DNA of 50,966 nucleotides from Neobacillus cucumis (GTDB lineage: Bacteria > Bacillota > Bacilli > Bacillales > Cytobacillaceae), in NCBI RefSeq assembly GCF_002860255.1, contig NZ_PGVE01000054.1, positions 1 through 50,966 on the forward strand. Direction: 5' to 3'. A program made the translations under genes and the position numbers. Numbering within the stretch: position 1 is the first letter of the stretch; each line of letters begins with the position of its first letter. Below are positions 10,675 through 19,716 of this stretch, piece after piece. The notes under the pieces are model-generated. The model had not been told where the DNA came from. It ran no database searches and saw only the letters and a program-made list of their open reading frames with translations.

Positions 10675-11442
10675 ATGTTATTCGACACACATGCCCATTT
10701 AAATGACACTCAATATAACGAAGACCTTGAAGATGTCATCGGGCGGGCTCAAACTGAGGGAGTTACTAACATGGTTATCGTAGGATTTGACCGTCCTACG
10801 ATTCAAAGGGCCATGGAATTAGTCGAACGCTATGACTTTATGTATGCCTGTGTGGGCTGGCATCCAGTGGACGCAATCGACATGACGGATGAAGACTTAT
10901 CATGGATTGAGGAACTTGCATCCCATCCTAAGGTTGTTGCTTTAGGAGAAATGGGCTTAGATTATCATTGGGACAAGTCGCCAAAAGATATTCAGCAAGA
11001 GGTTTTTCGCAGACAAATTCGCTTGGCGAAAAAAGTGAAACTCCCGATCGTTATTCATAATAGGGAGGCAACAGCAGATATCGTTGAGATATTAAAACAA
11101 GAAGGAGCAGAAGAAGTGGGAGGGATCATGCATTGCTTTAGCGGCAGTCCTGAGGTTGCAAAAGAATGTGTGAAAATGAATTTCTATATTTCTTTAGGCG
11201 GCCCTGTTACCTTTAAAAATGCGAAGAAGCCAAAAGAAGTAGCAGCGGAAATTCCACTTGAAAAGCTTTTAATTGAAACGGATTGCCCTTATTTGGCTCC
11301 GCATCCATACCGAGGGAAAAGGAATGAACCAGGGTATGTGAAGCTCGTAGCTGAACAAATTGCAGAAATAAAGGGGTTGACATTTGAAGAGGTTGCCCAA
11401 ACCACGACAGAAAATGCTAAAAAATTATTCGCCATAAAATGA
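10675..11442 (+). CDS. yabD: TatD-family metal-dependent hydrolase (DNase)
   Basis: This 255-residue TIM-barrel amidohydrolase-type protein has the metal ligands FDTHAH (H6, H8), GEMGLDYHWD, IHNREA, HCFSGS and ETDCPYLAP in the expected order. TatD proteins act as 3'-5' DNases on single-stranded or damaged DNA; the role in Bacillus is not settled. The ribosome site GAGGGA is 11 bases from ATG, slightly long. It is followed by a weak hairpin and by yabE, an order kept from B. subtilis. Confidence 0.93.
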   Translation: MLFDTHAHLNDTQYNEDLEDVIGRAQTEGVTNMVIVGFDRPTIQRAMELVERYDFMYACVGWHPVDAIDMTDEDLSWIEELASHPKVVALGEMGLDYHWDKSPKDIQQEVFRRQIRLAKKVKLPIVIHNREATADIVEILKQEGAEEVGGIMHCFSGSPEVAKECVKMNFYISLGGPVTFKNAKKPKEVAAEIPLEKLLIETDCPYLAPHPYRGKRNEPGYVKLVAEQIAEIKGLTFEEVAQTTTENAKKLFAIK

Positions 11443-11461
11443 TAAGGGAATTTGTCGAAGA

Positions 11462-11486
11462 GGCAAGAAGCTTGTCCTAATTTTTT
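11462..11486 (+). terminator. weak candidate terminator after tatD
   Basis: The short stem GGCAAG/CTTGTC with a 3-base loop is followed, after CTAA, by six T. The stem is short and contains a wobble pair, so the call is tentative. A perfect Spo0A box lies just before it at 11451-11459. Confidence 0.4.
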
Positions 11487-11621
11487 ATGATAACAAAAAG
11501 TTCTACATGTCTCCTTTTCAACATAGGATGACCGTGTCGATAAGTTTTTCTTTGCAAACCTCCTAAGGTTGTGCATAATTAGAACTACCTAACAGGATTA
11601 GCAAGGATTTACAGCCGGCGT

Positions 11622-12860
11622 ATGGTTCTCTATAATCTCTCCAAAGAAAAGGAGGCGTTTTTCATCGTATTCCAAAACATGAAAAACCTGTTTCCAAAGT
11701 CTTTGAGCGGGAGGACATGGACCATCATATTTGCTAGTTTTATAGTTTTGCTTACAACTCTAGGGATTTTCTTTTTTGAAGGCTCAAAGAATGCTGTAGC
11801 AATGACACTCAATGGCAAAAAGATGGTTGTGAACACACATGCAGATACCATCAAGGAATTATTAGATGAACTGGATGTACACCCCGCATCAAAAGACTAC
11901 CTGTATCCGAAGGCAAATACAAAGGTAAAGGATGACCTTAATGTCATTTGGAAGCAGGCGAACATGGTTCATATTGTCAAAGACAACGAGAAGAAAACGA
12001 TCTGGACTACAGCCGATACTGTGGCTGAACTCCTAAAAGAGCAGAAGATTGTATTAAAAGAACACGATCAAATTTCACCAAATCCACAAACGGCAATTAA
12101 AAATAAGATGAATTTAAAGTTAAATATCGCGTTTCATCTTACATACGTGGACGGCGGAAAGGCGCAAAAGGTTTGGACCACTTCGACTACGGTCGCTGAC
12201 TTTTTAACACAACATGGGATTAAACTAAATGAATTAGACCGAGTTGAACCTTCACTAACAGAAAAGATACCACAGGATGGTGTTGTGAACGTCATTCGAG
12301 TAGAAAAAGTCACCGATGTAGTGGAAGAACCCGTCCAATTTGCCGTAGTAACGAAAAAGGATGAGAGTTTGCAAAGAGGGCAGGAAAAACTCATTGCTAA
12401 TGGGAAGCAAGGACGTGTTTCAAGACAGTACGAAGTCATGCTTGAAAATGGTAAAGAAGTTGCTAGAAAGTTGATCAGCGAGCAGAATATCTTACAGAAA
12501 CAGGATAAAATTGTAGCTGTCGGTACGAAGGATTTGGCGTTACAGGTGTCCCGCGGTGAGACCCCTGAAGGCAAAGAGTTTTATGTAACGGCAACTGCTT
12601 ATACCGCCTATTGTAATGGCTGTTCTGGACGCACTGCGACAGGTCTAAATATCCGAGCTAATCCAAATATGAAAGTCATTGCTGTTGATCCAAATGTTAT
12701 TCCACTCGGCTCAAAAGTGTATGTAGAGGGCTATGGTTACGCGGTGGCTGCTGATACTGGCGGAGCCATCAAAGGGTATATTATTGATTTATTAATGCCG
12801 TCACATGCAGATGCATACCGCTGGGGGCGTAAAAAAGTAAAGATTACCGTCTTAAACTAA
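11622..12860 (+). CDS. yabE: YabE: DUF348/G5/3D-domain cell-wall protein
   Basis: This secreted or membrane-anchored protein has a single hydrophobic segment (about residues 34-53). Next come three ubiquitin-like DUF348 repeats (about 60-105, 115-160, 170-215, each with xWTT or THADT...LL), a G5 domain (about 220-300) and a C-terminal 3D domain (about 322-412) with AYTAYCNGCSGRTATG and DPNVIPLGSKVYVEGYG. The 3D domain is related to lytic transglycosylases, so a role in peptidoglycan turnover is likely. The start is uncertain: ATG 11622 has only a poor ribosome site, while a strong AAAGGAGG at 11648-11655 points to about 11664, where the codon is ATC; the next ATG is 11679. In B. subtilis an antisense RNA controls yabE. 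Confidence 0.88.
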   Translation: MVLYNLSKEKEAFFIVFQNMKNLFPKSLSGRTWTIIFASFIVLLTTLGIFFFEGSKNAVAMTLNGKKMVVNTHADTIKELLDELDVHPASKDYLYPKANTKVKDDLNVIWKQANMVHIVKDNEKKTIWTTADTVAELLKEQKIVLKEHDQISPNPQTAIKNKMNLKLNIAFHLTYVDGGKAQKVWTTSTTVADFLTQHGIKLNELDRVEPSLTEKIPQDGVVNVIRVEKVTDVVEEPVQFAVVTKKDESLQRGQEKLIANGKQGRVSRQYEVMLENGKEVARKLISEQNILQKQDKIVAVGTKDLALQVSRGETPEGKEFYVTATAYTAYCNGCSGRTATGLNIRANPNMKVIAVDPNVIPLGSKVYVEGYGYAVAADTGGAIKGYIIDLLMPSHADAYRWGRKKVKITVLN

Positions 12861-12870
12861 ATTTCTAAGG

Positions 12871-12907
12871 TGCAGAGGAATTTGATTCCTCTGCATTTTG
12901 CTTTTTC
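12871..12907 (+). terminator. yabE terminator
   Basis: The 11-bp stem TGCAGAGGAAT/ATTCCTCTGCA with loop TTG is followed by TTTTGCTTTTT. Confidence 0.85.
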
Positions 12908-13071
12908 CCTAAAATTCTTTATACTAACAACGAATACATGTTTCGATATTCTGTAGTAAAGTTTATATTTTAATGTATGAAATCTATCAATAATATAGAC
13001 GAGAGACATTACAAAAATGTTTCAATTTTTTCACTTTTAATTTTTTTGTTACGGAGGCTTTTATTTATAAA

Positions 13072-14503
<1,432 letters not shown>

Positions 14504-14664
14504 GGTTATTTTCGCATAAATTGTTGTTTTCCGTAAAAGTCATCGACCCGTATAACTTATGCCTCGTGGCATCTTTTCGTAAGAACATTTGCGAAAATTG
14601 CTCTGAAACTTAAGTTTTTGGTCCTTTACAAGGTCCAAAAGCAAAATCGTTTACGAAAAGAGCC
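14504..14664 (+). mobile_element. MITE-like element, copy C, with exact 8-bp target duplication
   Basis: This 161-bp copy has ends GGTTATTTTCGCATAAATTG and ...GTTTACGAAAAGAGCC. It is flanked by the identical octamer TTCATTAA at 14496-14503 and 14665-14672, so it inserted across the rsmA stop codon without changing the protein. It carries the internal near-palindrome TTGGTCCTTTACAAGGTCCAA (hairpin arms TTGG-CCTT / AAGG-CCAA). There is no coding capacity; a transposase would have to act in trans. Confidence 0.9.
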
Positions 14665-14682
14665 TTCATTAATGACTGTTGT

Positions 14683-14713
14683 CCTCATGGATTATTCCAT
14701 GAGGGCTTTTTTA
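14683..14713 (+). terminator. rsmA terminator
   Basis: A perfect 8-bp stem CCTCATGG/CCATGAGG with loop ATTATT is followed by GCTTTTTT. The MITE now separates it from the rsmA stop codon. Confidence 0.88.
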
Positions 14714-14762
14714 TTTAAGCCAATGTCCCCCTACTTATGTATCATTTTTCCTTGAATTTTTA

Positions 14763-14790
14763 ACAAGGACAACATTCCCTGCATAGCCTA
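14763..14790 (+). promoter_or_regulatory. putative sigma-K promoter of yabG
   Basis: AC (14763-14764) followed 17 bases later by CATAGCCTA (within GCATAGCCTA, 14781-14790) matches the sigma-K pattern mACm-N-gCATAnnnTA. B. subtilis yabG is a late mother-cell gene. Confidence 0.72.
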
Positions 14791-14842
14791 TGAGAGAACC
14801 CTTAATTAAAGGGCCTAAGATGGTCTTATTGGAGTGACGGCA

Positions 14843-15727
14843 GTGGATATAAAGGTAAATGATATTGTCGGAAGAAAATCGTATAACTGTGACCTCATGT
14901 TCCGCGTTATCGATATTCAACATATTAACAACCAGAAGGTAGCCATCCTCTATGGGGAGGATTTCCGTCTGGCAGCAGATGCGCCTTACACTGATTTGGT
15001 CGTCCTTAATCAAAATGAACGGGTAAAATTGCAGCAAGAATATAGAACACTAGAAGAACAGTCTCTAAGGCTATTTAGGCAGGATGTTGATCTGATAAAG
15101 CATCAGCAGGAATATGCAGCGACAGGCGGTTATGTAAAACCTAGCAATTATTTCCAAATGCCAGGCAAGGTCCTTCACATGGACGGTGATCCTTCCTATT
15201 TAAAAAAGTGTATGGCAGTGTACGAAAAAATCGGCATACCGGTGGTAGGGATACACTGTAATGAAAAGGAAATGCCTGAAAGAATAGGGATCTTAATGGA
15301 CCAATACCGTCCAGACATTCTAGTCATTACAGGGCACGATGCATACTCAAAGGCCAAGGGAAAGATGTCAGATATAAATGCTTACCGACATTCTAGGCAT
15401 TTCGTCCAAGCTGTAAGAGAAGCCCGAAAAAAGGTTCCTCATTTAGATCAACTCGTCATCTTTGCAGGAGCCTGTCAATCTCATTTTGAATCGCTCATTC
15501 ACGCGGGAGCAAACTTTGCCAGTTCCCCCACAAGAATTAATATTCACGCACTTGATCCCGTCTATATAGTGGCAAAAGTAAGTTTTACCCCGTTTATGGA
15601 ACGCATTAATGTATGGGACGTCTTAAGGAATACATTAACGGGCGATAAAGGACTCGGAGGAATTGAAACAAGGGGAGTATTACGAACCGGAATGCCTTAT
15701 CGGCCAATCATTGAAGAGGACGAATAA
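14843..15727 (+). CDS. yabG: YabG, sporulation-specific protease
   Basis: YabG is a cysteine protease made in the late mother cell that trims spore coat proteins before transglutaminase crosslinking. Candidate catalytic residues are H165 in TGHDAYSK and C211 in AGACQSH, 46 residues apart as in the family. An N-terminal small beta domain (MDIKVNDIVGRKSY) precedes it. I chose GTG 14843 (294 residues): GGAGTGA ends five bases upstream and the N-terminus matches relatives; an in-frame GTG at 14834 overlaps that site. Confidence 0.93.
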   Translation: MDIKVNDIVGRKSYNCDLMFRVIDIQHINNQKVAILYGEDFRLAADAPYTDLVVLNQNERVKLQQEYRTLEEQSLRLFRQDVDLIKHQQEYAATGGYVKPSNYFQMPGKVLHMDGDPSYLKKCMAVYEKIGIPVVGIHCNEKEMPERIGILMDQYRPDILVITGHDAYSKAKGKMSDINAYRHSRHFVQAVREARKKVPHLDQLVIFAGACQSHFESLIHAGANFASSPTRINIHALDPVYIVAKVSFTPFMERINVWDVLRNTLTGDKGLGGIETRGVLRTGMPYRPIIEEDE

Positions 15728-15740
15728 GCCTATTAGAAAA

Positions 15741-15780
15741 GTGGAGCTATAATTAGATTCATAATTGGCTCCCCTTTATT
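15741..15780 (+). terminator. weak candidate terminator after yabG
   Basis: GGAGC...GCTCC with an inner AATTA/TAATT pairing forms a bulged hairpin, but the T run is poor (CCCCTTTATT). Confidence 0.35.
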
Positions 15781-15879
15781 CTAGTGGGCACTATATTTTT
15801 AAAATGCATACATATTAACTAGTTAAAAGGGCAACTATAACAATGTTGAAAATTAGAAGAAAAAGTAGAACAAAAAATA

Positions 15880-15909
15880 TTGACAATCATTTTGTTGGAC
15901 TGATATAAT
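15880..15909 (+). promoter_or_regulatory. veg promoter P1 (sigma-A)
   Basis: Perfect TTGACA (15880-15885) and TATAAT (15904-15909) are separated by 18 bases. It lies directly upstream of a second sigma-A promoter. Confidence 0.88.
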
Positions 15910-15921
15910 TTATATTTTTGT

Positions 15922-15950
15922 TTGACAGAACTATGTCAGTGTGTTATACT
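15922..15950 (+). promoter_or_regulatory. veg promoter P2 (sigma-A, extended -10)
   Basis: TTGACA (15922-15927), 17 bases, then TATACT (15945-15950) preceded by TG at the extended position. The start near 15957 leaves a leader of only about 15 bases. B. subtilis veg is known for a very strong vegetative promoter. Confidence 0.9.
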
Positions 15951-15971
15951 TTACACAGTGAGGTGGACCGA

Positions 15972-16235
15972 ATGCCAAAAACCTTAGCCGATATTAAAAA
16001 GGCTCTTGACACGAATTTGGGAAAAAGATTATTGCTGAAAGCCAACGGTGGACGAAGGAAAACAATTGAACGTTCAGGAGTTTTAGCAGAAACTTACCCG
16101 TCTGTTTTTGTGATTGAGTTAGATCAGGATGAAAATTCGTTCGAGCGTGTTTCGTATAGTTATGCGGATGTTCTAACAGAAACCGTTCAAATTACCTTCT
16201 ATGATGATGCAGCAGGACATGTAGCTTTAAGCTAG
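15972..16235 (+). CDS. veg: Veg, biofilm-associated small protein
   Basis: This 87-residue protein is nearly identical to B. subtilis Veg ([39 protein letters not shown]). In B. subtilis Veg is abundant and stimulates biofilm gene expression by interfering with SinR; its biochemical mechanism is unclear. ATG 15972 is five bases after GAGGTGG. The frame is open further upstream, but that part is promoter sequence. Confidence 0.96.
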   Translation: MPKTLADIKKALDTNLGKRLLLKANGGRRKTIERSGVLAETYPSVFVIELDQDENSFERVSYSYADVLTETVQITFYDDAAGHVALS

Positions 16236-16252
16236 TATATAAGCAATGGGTG

Positions 16253-16279
16253 GCAGTAAACAAGGGTTTACTGCTTTTT
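16253..16279 (+). terminator. veg terminator
   Basis: The 8-bp stem GCAGTAAA/TTTACTGC with loop CAAGGG is followed by five T. Confidence 0.88.
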
Positions 16280-16311
16280 GCTGTCCATTTATATTACGGT
16301 GTTTAAAAAAG

Positions 16312-16341
16312 TCATGAAAATGAATATTCTTCTACATACTA
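16312..16341 (+). promoter_or_regulatory. putative sigma-G promoter of sspF
   Basis: TCATG (16312-16316), an 18-base spacer and CATACTA (16335-16341) match the sigma-G pattern GmATR-N18-CATnmTA, with a perfect -10. This is the expected forespore promoter for a SASP gene. Confidence 0.78.
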
Positions 16342-16372
16342 AGAATGCTGTGGTATGAAAGGGGTTGTTTAG

Positions 16373-16558
16373 ATGGCTAGAAGAAGAGGGATTATGTCTC
16401 ATCGCTTTAAAGAGGAGCTAGCAAAAGAACTCGGCTTTTATGATGTCGTTCAAAAAGAGGGCTGGGGCGGCATCCGTGCAAAAGACGCTGGAAACATGGT
16501 GAAGCGTGCCGTTGAACTCGCGCAGCAGCAGCTAGTAAATCAAAATCGCCAATCTTAA
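16373..16558 (+). CDS. sspF: alpha/beta-type small acid-soluble spore protein
   Basis: This 61-residue SASP is made in the forespore; it coats DNA and protects it from UV and heat. The family signatures are [20 protein letters not shown] and [20 protein letters not shown]. The GPR protease site expected in alpha/beta SASPs is not obvious in this divergent SspF subgroup. AAGGGG lies upstream of the ATG. It has its own forespore promoter and terminator. Confidence 0.95.
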   Translation: MARRRGIMSHRFKEELAKELGFYDVVQKEGWGGIRAKDAGNMVKRAVELAQQQLVNQNRQS

Positions 16559-16573
16559 CTTACACCACAGCAT

Positions 16574-16630
16574 GGTCAGTGCAAGGAACCACATAGTGGC
16601 TCTTTTTGCATTGGCCTTTTTGTTTTTTTT
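16574..16630 (+). terminator. sspF terminator (long stem)
   Basis: GGTCAGTGCAA pairs with TTGCATTGGCC (wobbles allowed) and encloses an inner CCAC/GTGG stem. TTTTTG and a further T run follow. Confidence 0.78.
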
Positions 16631-16659
16631 GATAAGATATAAAAATGGACTTTGAGAAA

Positions 16660-16693
16660 TGTCTAGAGCCTGCTCAAGGCGCTGCAGCTTTTC
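16660..16693 (+). repeat. degenerate copy of palindromic repeat family 2 (tentative)
   Basis: TGTCTAGAGCCTG...AAGGCGCTGCAGCTTTTCG keeps the two ends (TGTCTAG and GGCGCT-n-GCTTTTC) of the full element with a short centre. The match is partial. Confidence 0.4.
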
Positions 16694-16885
16694 GTTTTTT
16701 GTCCAAAAAATGGCCTTTTTCGACGAAAAACGACTAATATAATAATAAAATTGTATAGATATATCATATCGGACGTCTTACATTTATCTTTTTGTGGTAA
16801 AATAGGACAAAATGTGGAATTTTGGAATCGTAATGTAAAGTGCCCATTGGGTACTTTGTGGACCAAAACAAAAGTAGGTGACGTA

Positions 16886-17755
16886 GTGAAGCTTTTAGTC
16901 AAAGCACCGGCTAAAATAAATTTAGCTTTAGATGTTTTACATAAACGCCCGGATGGCTATCATGAAGTTGAAATGATTATGACCACGATCGATTTAGCTG
17001 ACAGGGTTGAACTAACTTTACTAGAGCAGGATAAAATACATATTCTTTCTCATAATCGCTATGTTCCAGATGATCAGCGAAATTTAGCCTATCAAGCGGC
17101 CCAGCTGTTAAAGGACCGTTTTGGAGTTAAGAAGGGTGTATTAATTTCAATCGAAAAAACAATCCCCGTAGCGGCCGGTCTAGCAGGGGGCAGCAGTGAT
17201 GCTGCAGCAACTTTAAGAGGGCTAAATAAACTGTGGGGCCTCGGCTTAAGCTTGGATGAATTAGCCGAGCTCGGAAGCGAGATTGGGTCAGATGTTTCTT
17301 TTTGCGTCTATGGGGGCACTGCCTTGGCAAAGGGCAGGGGTGAAATCATTACAGAACTCCAGCCGCCGCCAACCTGCTGGGTTATTTTAGCAAAACCATT
17401 TATCGGGGTTTCAACTGCTGAGGTTTATCGTCGTCTGGACCTAAATGGTACCAAACATCCGGATATTAACGGGATGATCAAAGCGATAGAACAGCATGAC
17501 TATCAACAAGTATGCCTTAATGTGGGAAACGTTCTAGAGGGTGTGACGTTGAATCTCCATCCAGAGGTTGCCCAAATTAAAGACCAAATGAAGCGTTTTG
17601 GCGCGGATGCGGTGTTAATGAGCGGGAGCGGGCCAACCGTATTTGGAATTGTCCAGCATGACTCGAGAATGCATCGGATCTATAATGGATTAAGAGGTTT
17701 TTGTGACCAAGTTTTTGCAGTTCGGATGCTTGGAGAACGACATTCGCTTGATTAG
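16886..17755 (+). CDS. ispE: 4-diphosphocytidyl-2-C-methyl-D-erythritol kinase
   Basis: This GHMP kinase of the MEP isoprenoid pathway phosphorylates CDP-ME to CDP-MEP. Motifs: [12 protein letters not shown] at the N-terminus, [17 protein letters not shown] (ATP-binding loop) and [12 protein letters not shown] near the C-terminus. GTG 16886 follows AGGTGA by five bases and gives 289 residues; an open frame extends back to 16751 but is not conserved. It lies 55 bases before purR. Confidence 0.95.
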   Translation: MKLLVKAPAKINLALDVLHKRPDGYHEVEMIMTTIDLADRVELTLLEQDKIHILSHNRYVPDDQRNLAYQAAQLLKDRFGVKKGVLISIEKTIPVAAGLAGGSSDAAATLRGLNKLWGLGLSLDELAELGSEIGSDVSFCVYGGTALAKGRGEIITELQPPPTCWVILAKPFIGVSTAEVYRRLDLNGTKHPDINGMIKAIEQHDYQQVCLNVGNVLEGVTLNLHPEVAQIKDQMKRFGADAVLMSGSGPTVFGIVQHDSRMHRIYNGLRGFCDQVFAVRMLGERHSLD

Positions 17756-17785
17756 AGGCGTACAATAATGATATCCTTTAATTAG

Positions 17786-17798
17786 AATATTCGGGTTC
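17786..17798 (-). promoter_or_regulatory. possible PurBox upstream of purR (tentative)
   Basis: On the minus strand GAACCCGAATATT resembles the PurBox AWWWCCGAACWWT at 9 of 13 positions. It lies next to the purR ribosome site; autoregulation would be expected, but the match is imperfect and no partner box was found. Confidence 0.3.
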
Positions 17799-17810
17799 TG
17801 GGGGTTAATT

Positions 17811-18638
17811 ATGAAATTTCGCCGCAGTGAACGTTTGATTGATATGACAAATTATTTACTTGACCATCCTCGCCAGCTTGTGCCGCTTACATATTTTGCG
17901 GAACGATATGATTCAGCAAAGTCCTCAATTAGTGAGGATTTAGCGATCGTGAAGGAGACCTTTGAGCAGAGAGGAATAGGTACCTTGCAAACAGTACCGG
18001 GAGCTGCCGGTGGTGTGAAATTTTTTGTAAAAGTAAGCCGGGAAAAAGCAGAACCATTTGTAGAAGAACTTTGTCAGTTAATTGCCAATCCTGAACGGCT
18101 CTTGCCGGGAGGTTATTTGTATTTAACAGATATATTAGGTGATCCGCAAATTGTCCAAAAGGCTGGACGAATTATTGCTTCCGCTTATGCTGACACAAAA
18201 ATTGATGTGGTTATGACGGTTGCAACAAAAGGAATCCCACTTGCGTATGCGGTTGCAAGCCAATTGAATGTACCCGTTGTTATTGTTCGAAGAGACAGTA
18301 AAGTGACGGAGGGTCCAACCGTAAGTATTAATTATGTATCTGGGTCTGCTAAAAGAATCCAAACCATGGTACTTTCCAAAAAAAGTATGAGACAGGATTC
18401 ACGTGTTCTAATTGTCGATGATTTTATGAAAGCAGGCGGAACAGTCATGGGAATGATCAGTATGCTTGAGGAATTTAACTCTGAGCTTGCTGGAATTGCC
18501 GTTTTGGTGGAAGATGAGAAAATTCAAGAACGGTTAGTCGATGAATATTTATCGCTGGTACAGCTGTCTGATGTGGATGTAAAAGAAAAAAGGATTAGTG
18601 TACAAGCGGGTAATTATTTTAATATATGGAGGGATTAA
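17811..18638 (+). CDS. purR: PurR, purine operon repressor
   Basis: This 275-residue repressor has an N-terminal winged-helix domain (about 1-75). Its C-terminal phosphoribosyltransferase-like domain carries the PRPP loop [13 protein letters not shown] (D203, D204). It binds tandem PurBoxes and is released by PRPP, which accumulates when adenine nucleotides are low; prs, which makes PRPP, is 2.5 kb downstream. ATG 17811 has a G-rich site (GGGGGTT). The stop is one base from ridA, so the pair forms an operon. Confidence 0.96.
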   Translation: MKFRRSERLIDMTNYLLDHPRQLVPLTYFAERYDSAKSSISEDLAIVKETFEQRGIGTLQTVPGAAGGVKFFVKVSREKAEPFVEELCQLIANPERLLPGGYLYLTDILGDPQIVQKAGRIIASAYADTKIDVVMTVATKGIPLAYAVASQLNVPVVIVRRDSKVTEGPTVSINYVSGSAKRIQTMVLSKKSMRQDSRVLIVDDFMKAGGTVMGMISMLEEFNSELAGIAVLVEDEKIQERLVDEYLSLVQLSDVDVKEKRISVQAGNYFNIWRD

Positions 18639-18639
18639 C

Positions 18640-19014
18640 ATGAAAGTTGTTCAAACAAATCAAGCACCGGCTGCTATCGGCCCTTATTCTCAAGGGATTG
18701 TGGTAAATAACCTATTTTATAGCTCTGGACAGATCCCATTAACGGCTGAAGGGGTTATGGTAACCGGAGATGTGAAAGAACAAACCCATCAAGTATTTAA
18801 GAACCTTCAAGCAGTTTTAGCTGAAGCAGGGGCATCCCTTGAGACCGTTGTTAAAGCAACTGTTTTTATCAAAAATATGGATGAATTTGCTGCAGTAAAT
18901 GAAGTGTATGGAGAATATTTCTCTGCCCATAAACCTGCCCGTTCTTGTGTTGAGGTGGCTCGGTTACCAAAAGATGCATTAGTAGAAATCGAAGTAGTAG
19001 CGCTCGTGAAATAA
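18640..19014 (+). CDS. ridA: RidA/YjgF-type 2-iminobutanoate/2-iminopropanoate deaminase
   Basis: This 124-residue chorismate-mutase-like trimeric protein hydrolyses reactive enamine/imine intermediates from PLP enzymes. The key Arg is in [21 protein letters not shown], and the N-terminal [13 protein letters not shown] is conserved. B. subtilis YabJ was linked to PurR function and, with SpoVG, to surface phenotypes in staphylococci. ATG 18640 is six bases after GGAGGG and one base after the purR stop. Confidence 0.95.
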   Translation: MKVVQTNQAPAAIGPYSQGIVVNNLFYSSGQIPLTAEGVMVTGDVKEQTHQVFKNLQAVLAEAGASLETVVKATVFIKNMDEFAAVNEVYGEYFSAHKPARSCVEVARLPKDALVEIEVVALVK

Positions 19015-19030
19015 TCCGAGCGTTTTTTTT
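19001..19030 (+). terminator. purR-ridA terminator
   Basis: The stem CGCTCG/CGAGCG spans the ridA stop codon and is followed by eight T. Confidence 0.8.
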
Positions 19031-19156
19031 GTGCTGGAAAATAAGTCCAAATGCTTATAAAATCGACTGATTTCTACTATACAGGTGTTAAAAATGTTAA
19101 TTATTACAATTGTTCACGATTTTGCCCTAATTTTTCAAAAAAATTTTAAAAATTGA

Positions 19157-19185
19157 GAAGGATAATAGAATTAATTGTTGAATTT
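19157..19185 (+). promoter_or_regulatory. sigma-H promoter of spoVG
   Basis: GAAGGATAA (19157-19165), an 11-base spacer and GTTGAATTT (19177-19185) match RnAGGAwww-N11-RnnGAATww at every fixed position. A very AT-rich stretch just upstream (19128-19155) resembles the AT-box through which AbrB represses spoVG in B. subtilis. Confidence 0.92.
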
Positions 19186-19227
19186 ATTTAACTAGCATTT
19201 TATATAACAAAAAAAGGGTGTGAGCAC

Positions 19228-19518
19228 ATGGAAGTAACTGACGTAAGATTACGCCGGGTTAATACGGATGGAAGAATGAGAGCGATTGCATCAATCACAT
19301 TGGACAATGAATTTGTTGTTCATGACATTCGTGTTATTGACGGAAACAACGGTTTATTTGTAGCTATGCCAAGTAAACGTACTCCAGATGGAGAATTTCG
19401 TGACATTGCGCATCCAATCAATTCAGGAACACGCGGTAAAATCCAAGAAGCTGTTTTGGCAGAGTATCACCGTTTAGGTGAATTGGAAGTAGAATTTGAA
19501 GAAGCCGGAGCTTCCTAA
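19228..19518 (+). CDS. spoVG: SpoVG, RNA/DNA-binding regulator
   Basis: This 96-residue protein has the SpoVG core [24 protein letters not shown] and [18 protein letters not shown]. It affects septation and spore cortex formation in B. subtilis and is an RNA-binding regulator in other Firmicutes. AAGGGTGTGA precedes the ATG. Its sigma-H promoter and AT-rich AbrB-type region link it to abrB at 7732-8016. Confidence 0.97.
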   Translation: MEVTDVRLRRVNTDGRMRAIASITLDNEFVVHDIRVIDGNNGLFVAMPSKRTPDGEFRDIAHPINSGTRGKIQEAVLAEYHRLGELEVEFEEAGAS

Positions 19519-19532
19519 GGATTTTAACAACT

Positions 19533-19564
19533 AGGGCCTTTCTTCTAAGTAAGGCTCTTTTTTA
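19533..19564 (+). terminator. spoVG terminator
   Basis: The stem GGGCCTT/AAGGCTC (one wobble) is followed by six T. Confidence 0.78.
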
Positions 19565-19651
19565 TTTTCCCCTCCAACATCCCCAATGCTCAGATTCTCC
19601 AATTTACAATTCTACATTATATGACAAAATTAGACACTTTTCCTTGATTCC

Positions 19652-19680
19652 TTGAAATGCGAGTCCATTTACGTTAATAT
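19652..19680 (+). promoter_or_regulatory. sigma-A promoter of glmU-prs
   Basis: TTGAAA (19652-19657), 17 bases, then TAATAT (19675-19680) lies 36 bases before glmU. Confidence 0.75.
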
Positions 19681-19716
19681 TTTTAATGGATAAAAAGGTA
19701 AATTGGAGGACTGTCC

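Noticed and set aside
12131..12176. ECF sigma antisense promoter inside yabE, as known in B. subtilis
   Set aside because: GACG at 12150 is followed 17 bases later by GTTTGG rather than GTTTCA. The match to the reverse of TGAAAC-N16-CGTC is too weak to call.
12134..12574. 146-codon minus-strand open frame inside yabE (and similar ones in prs, mfd, spoIIE, yabS)
   Set aside because: They are shadows of well-supported genes on the other strand, without ribosome sites or recognisable domains.
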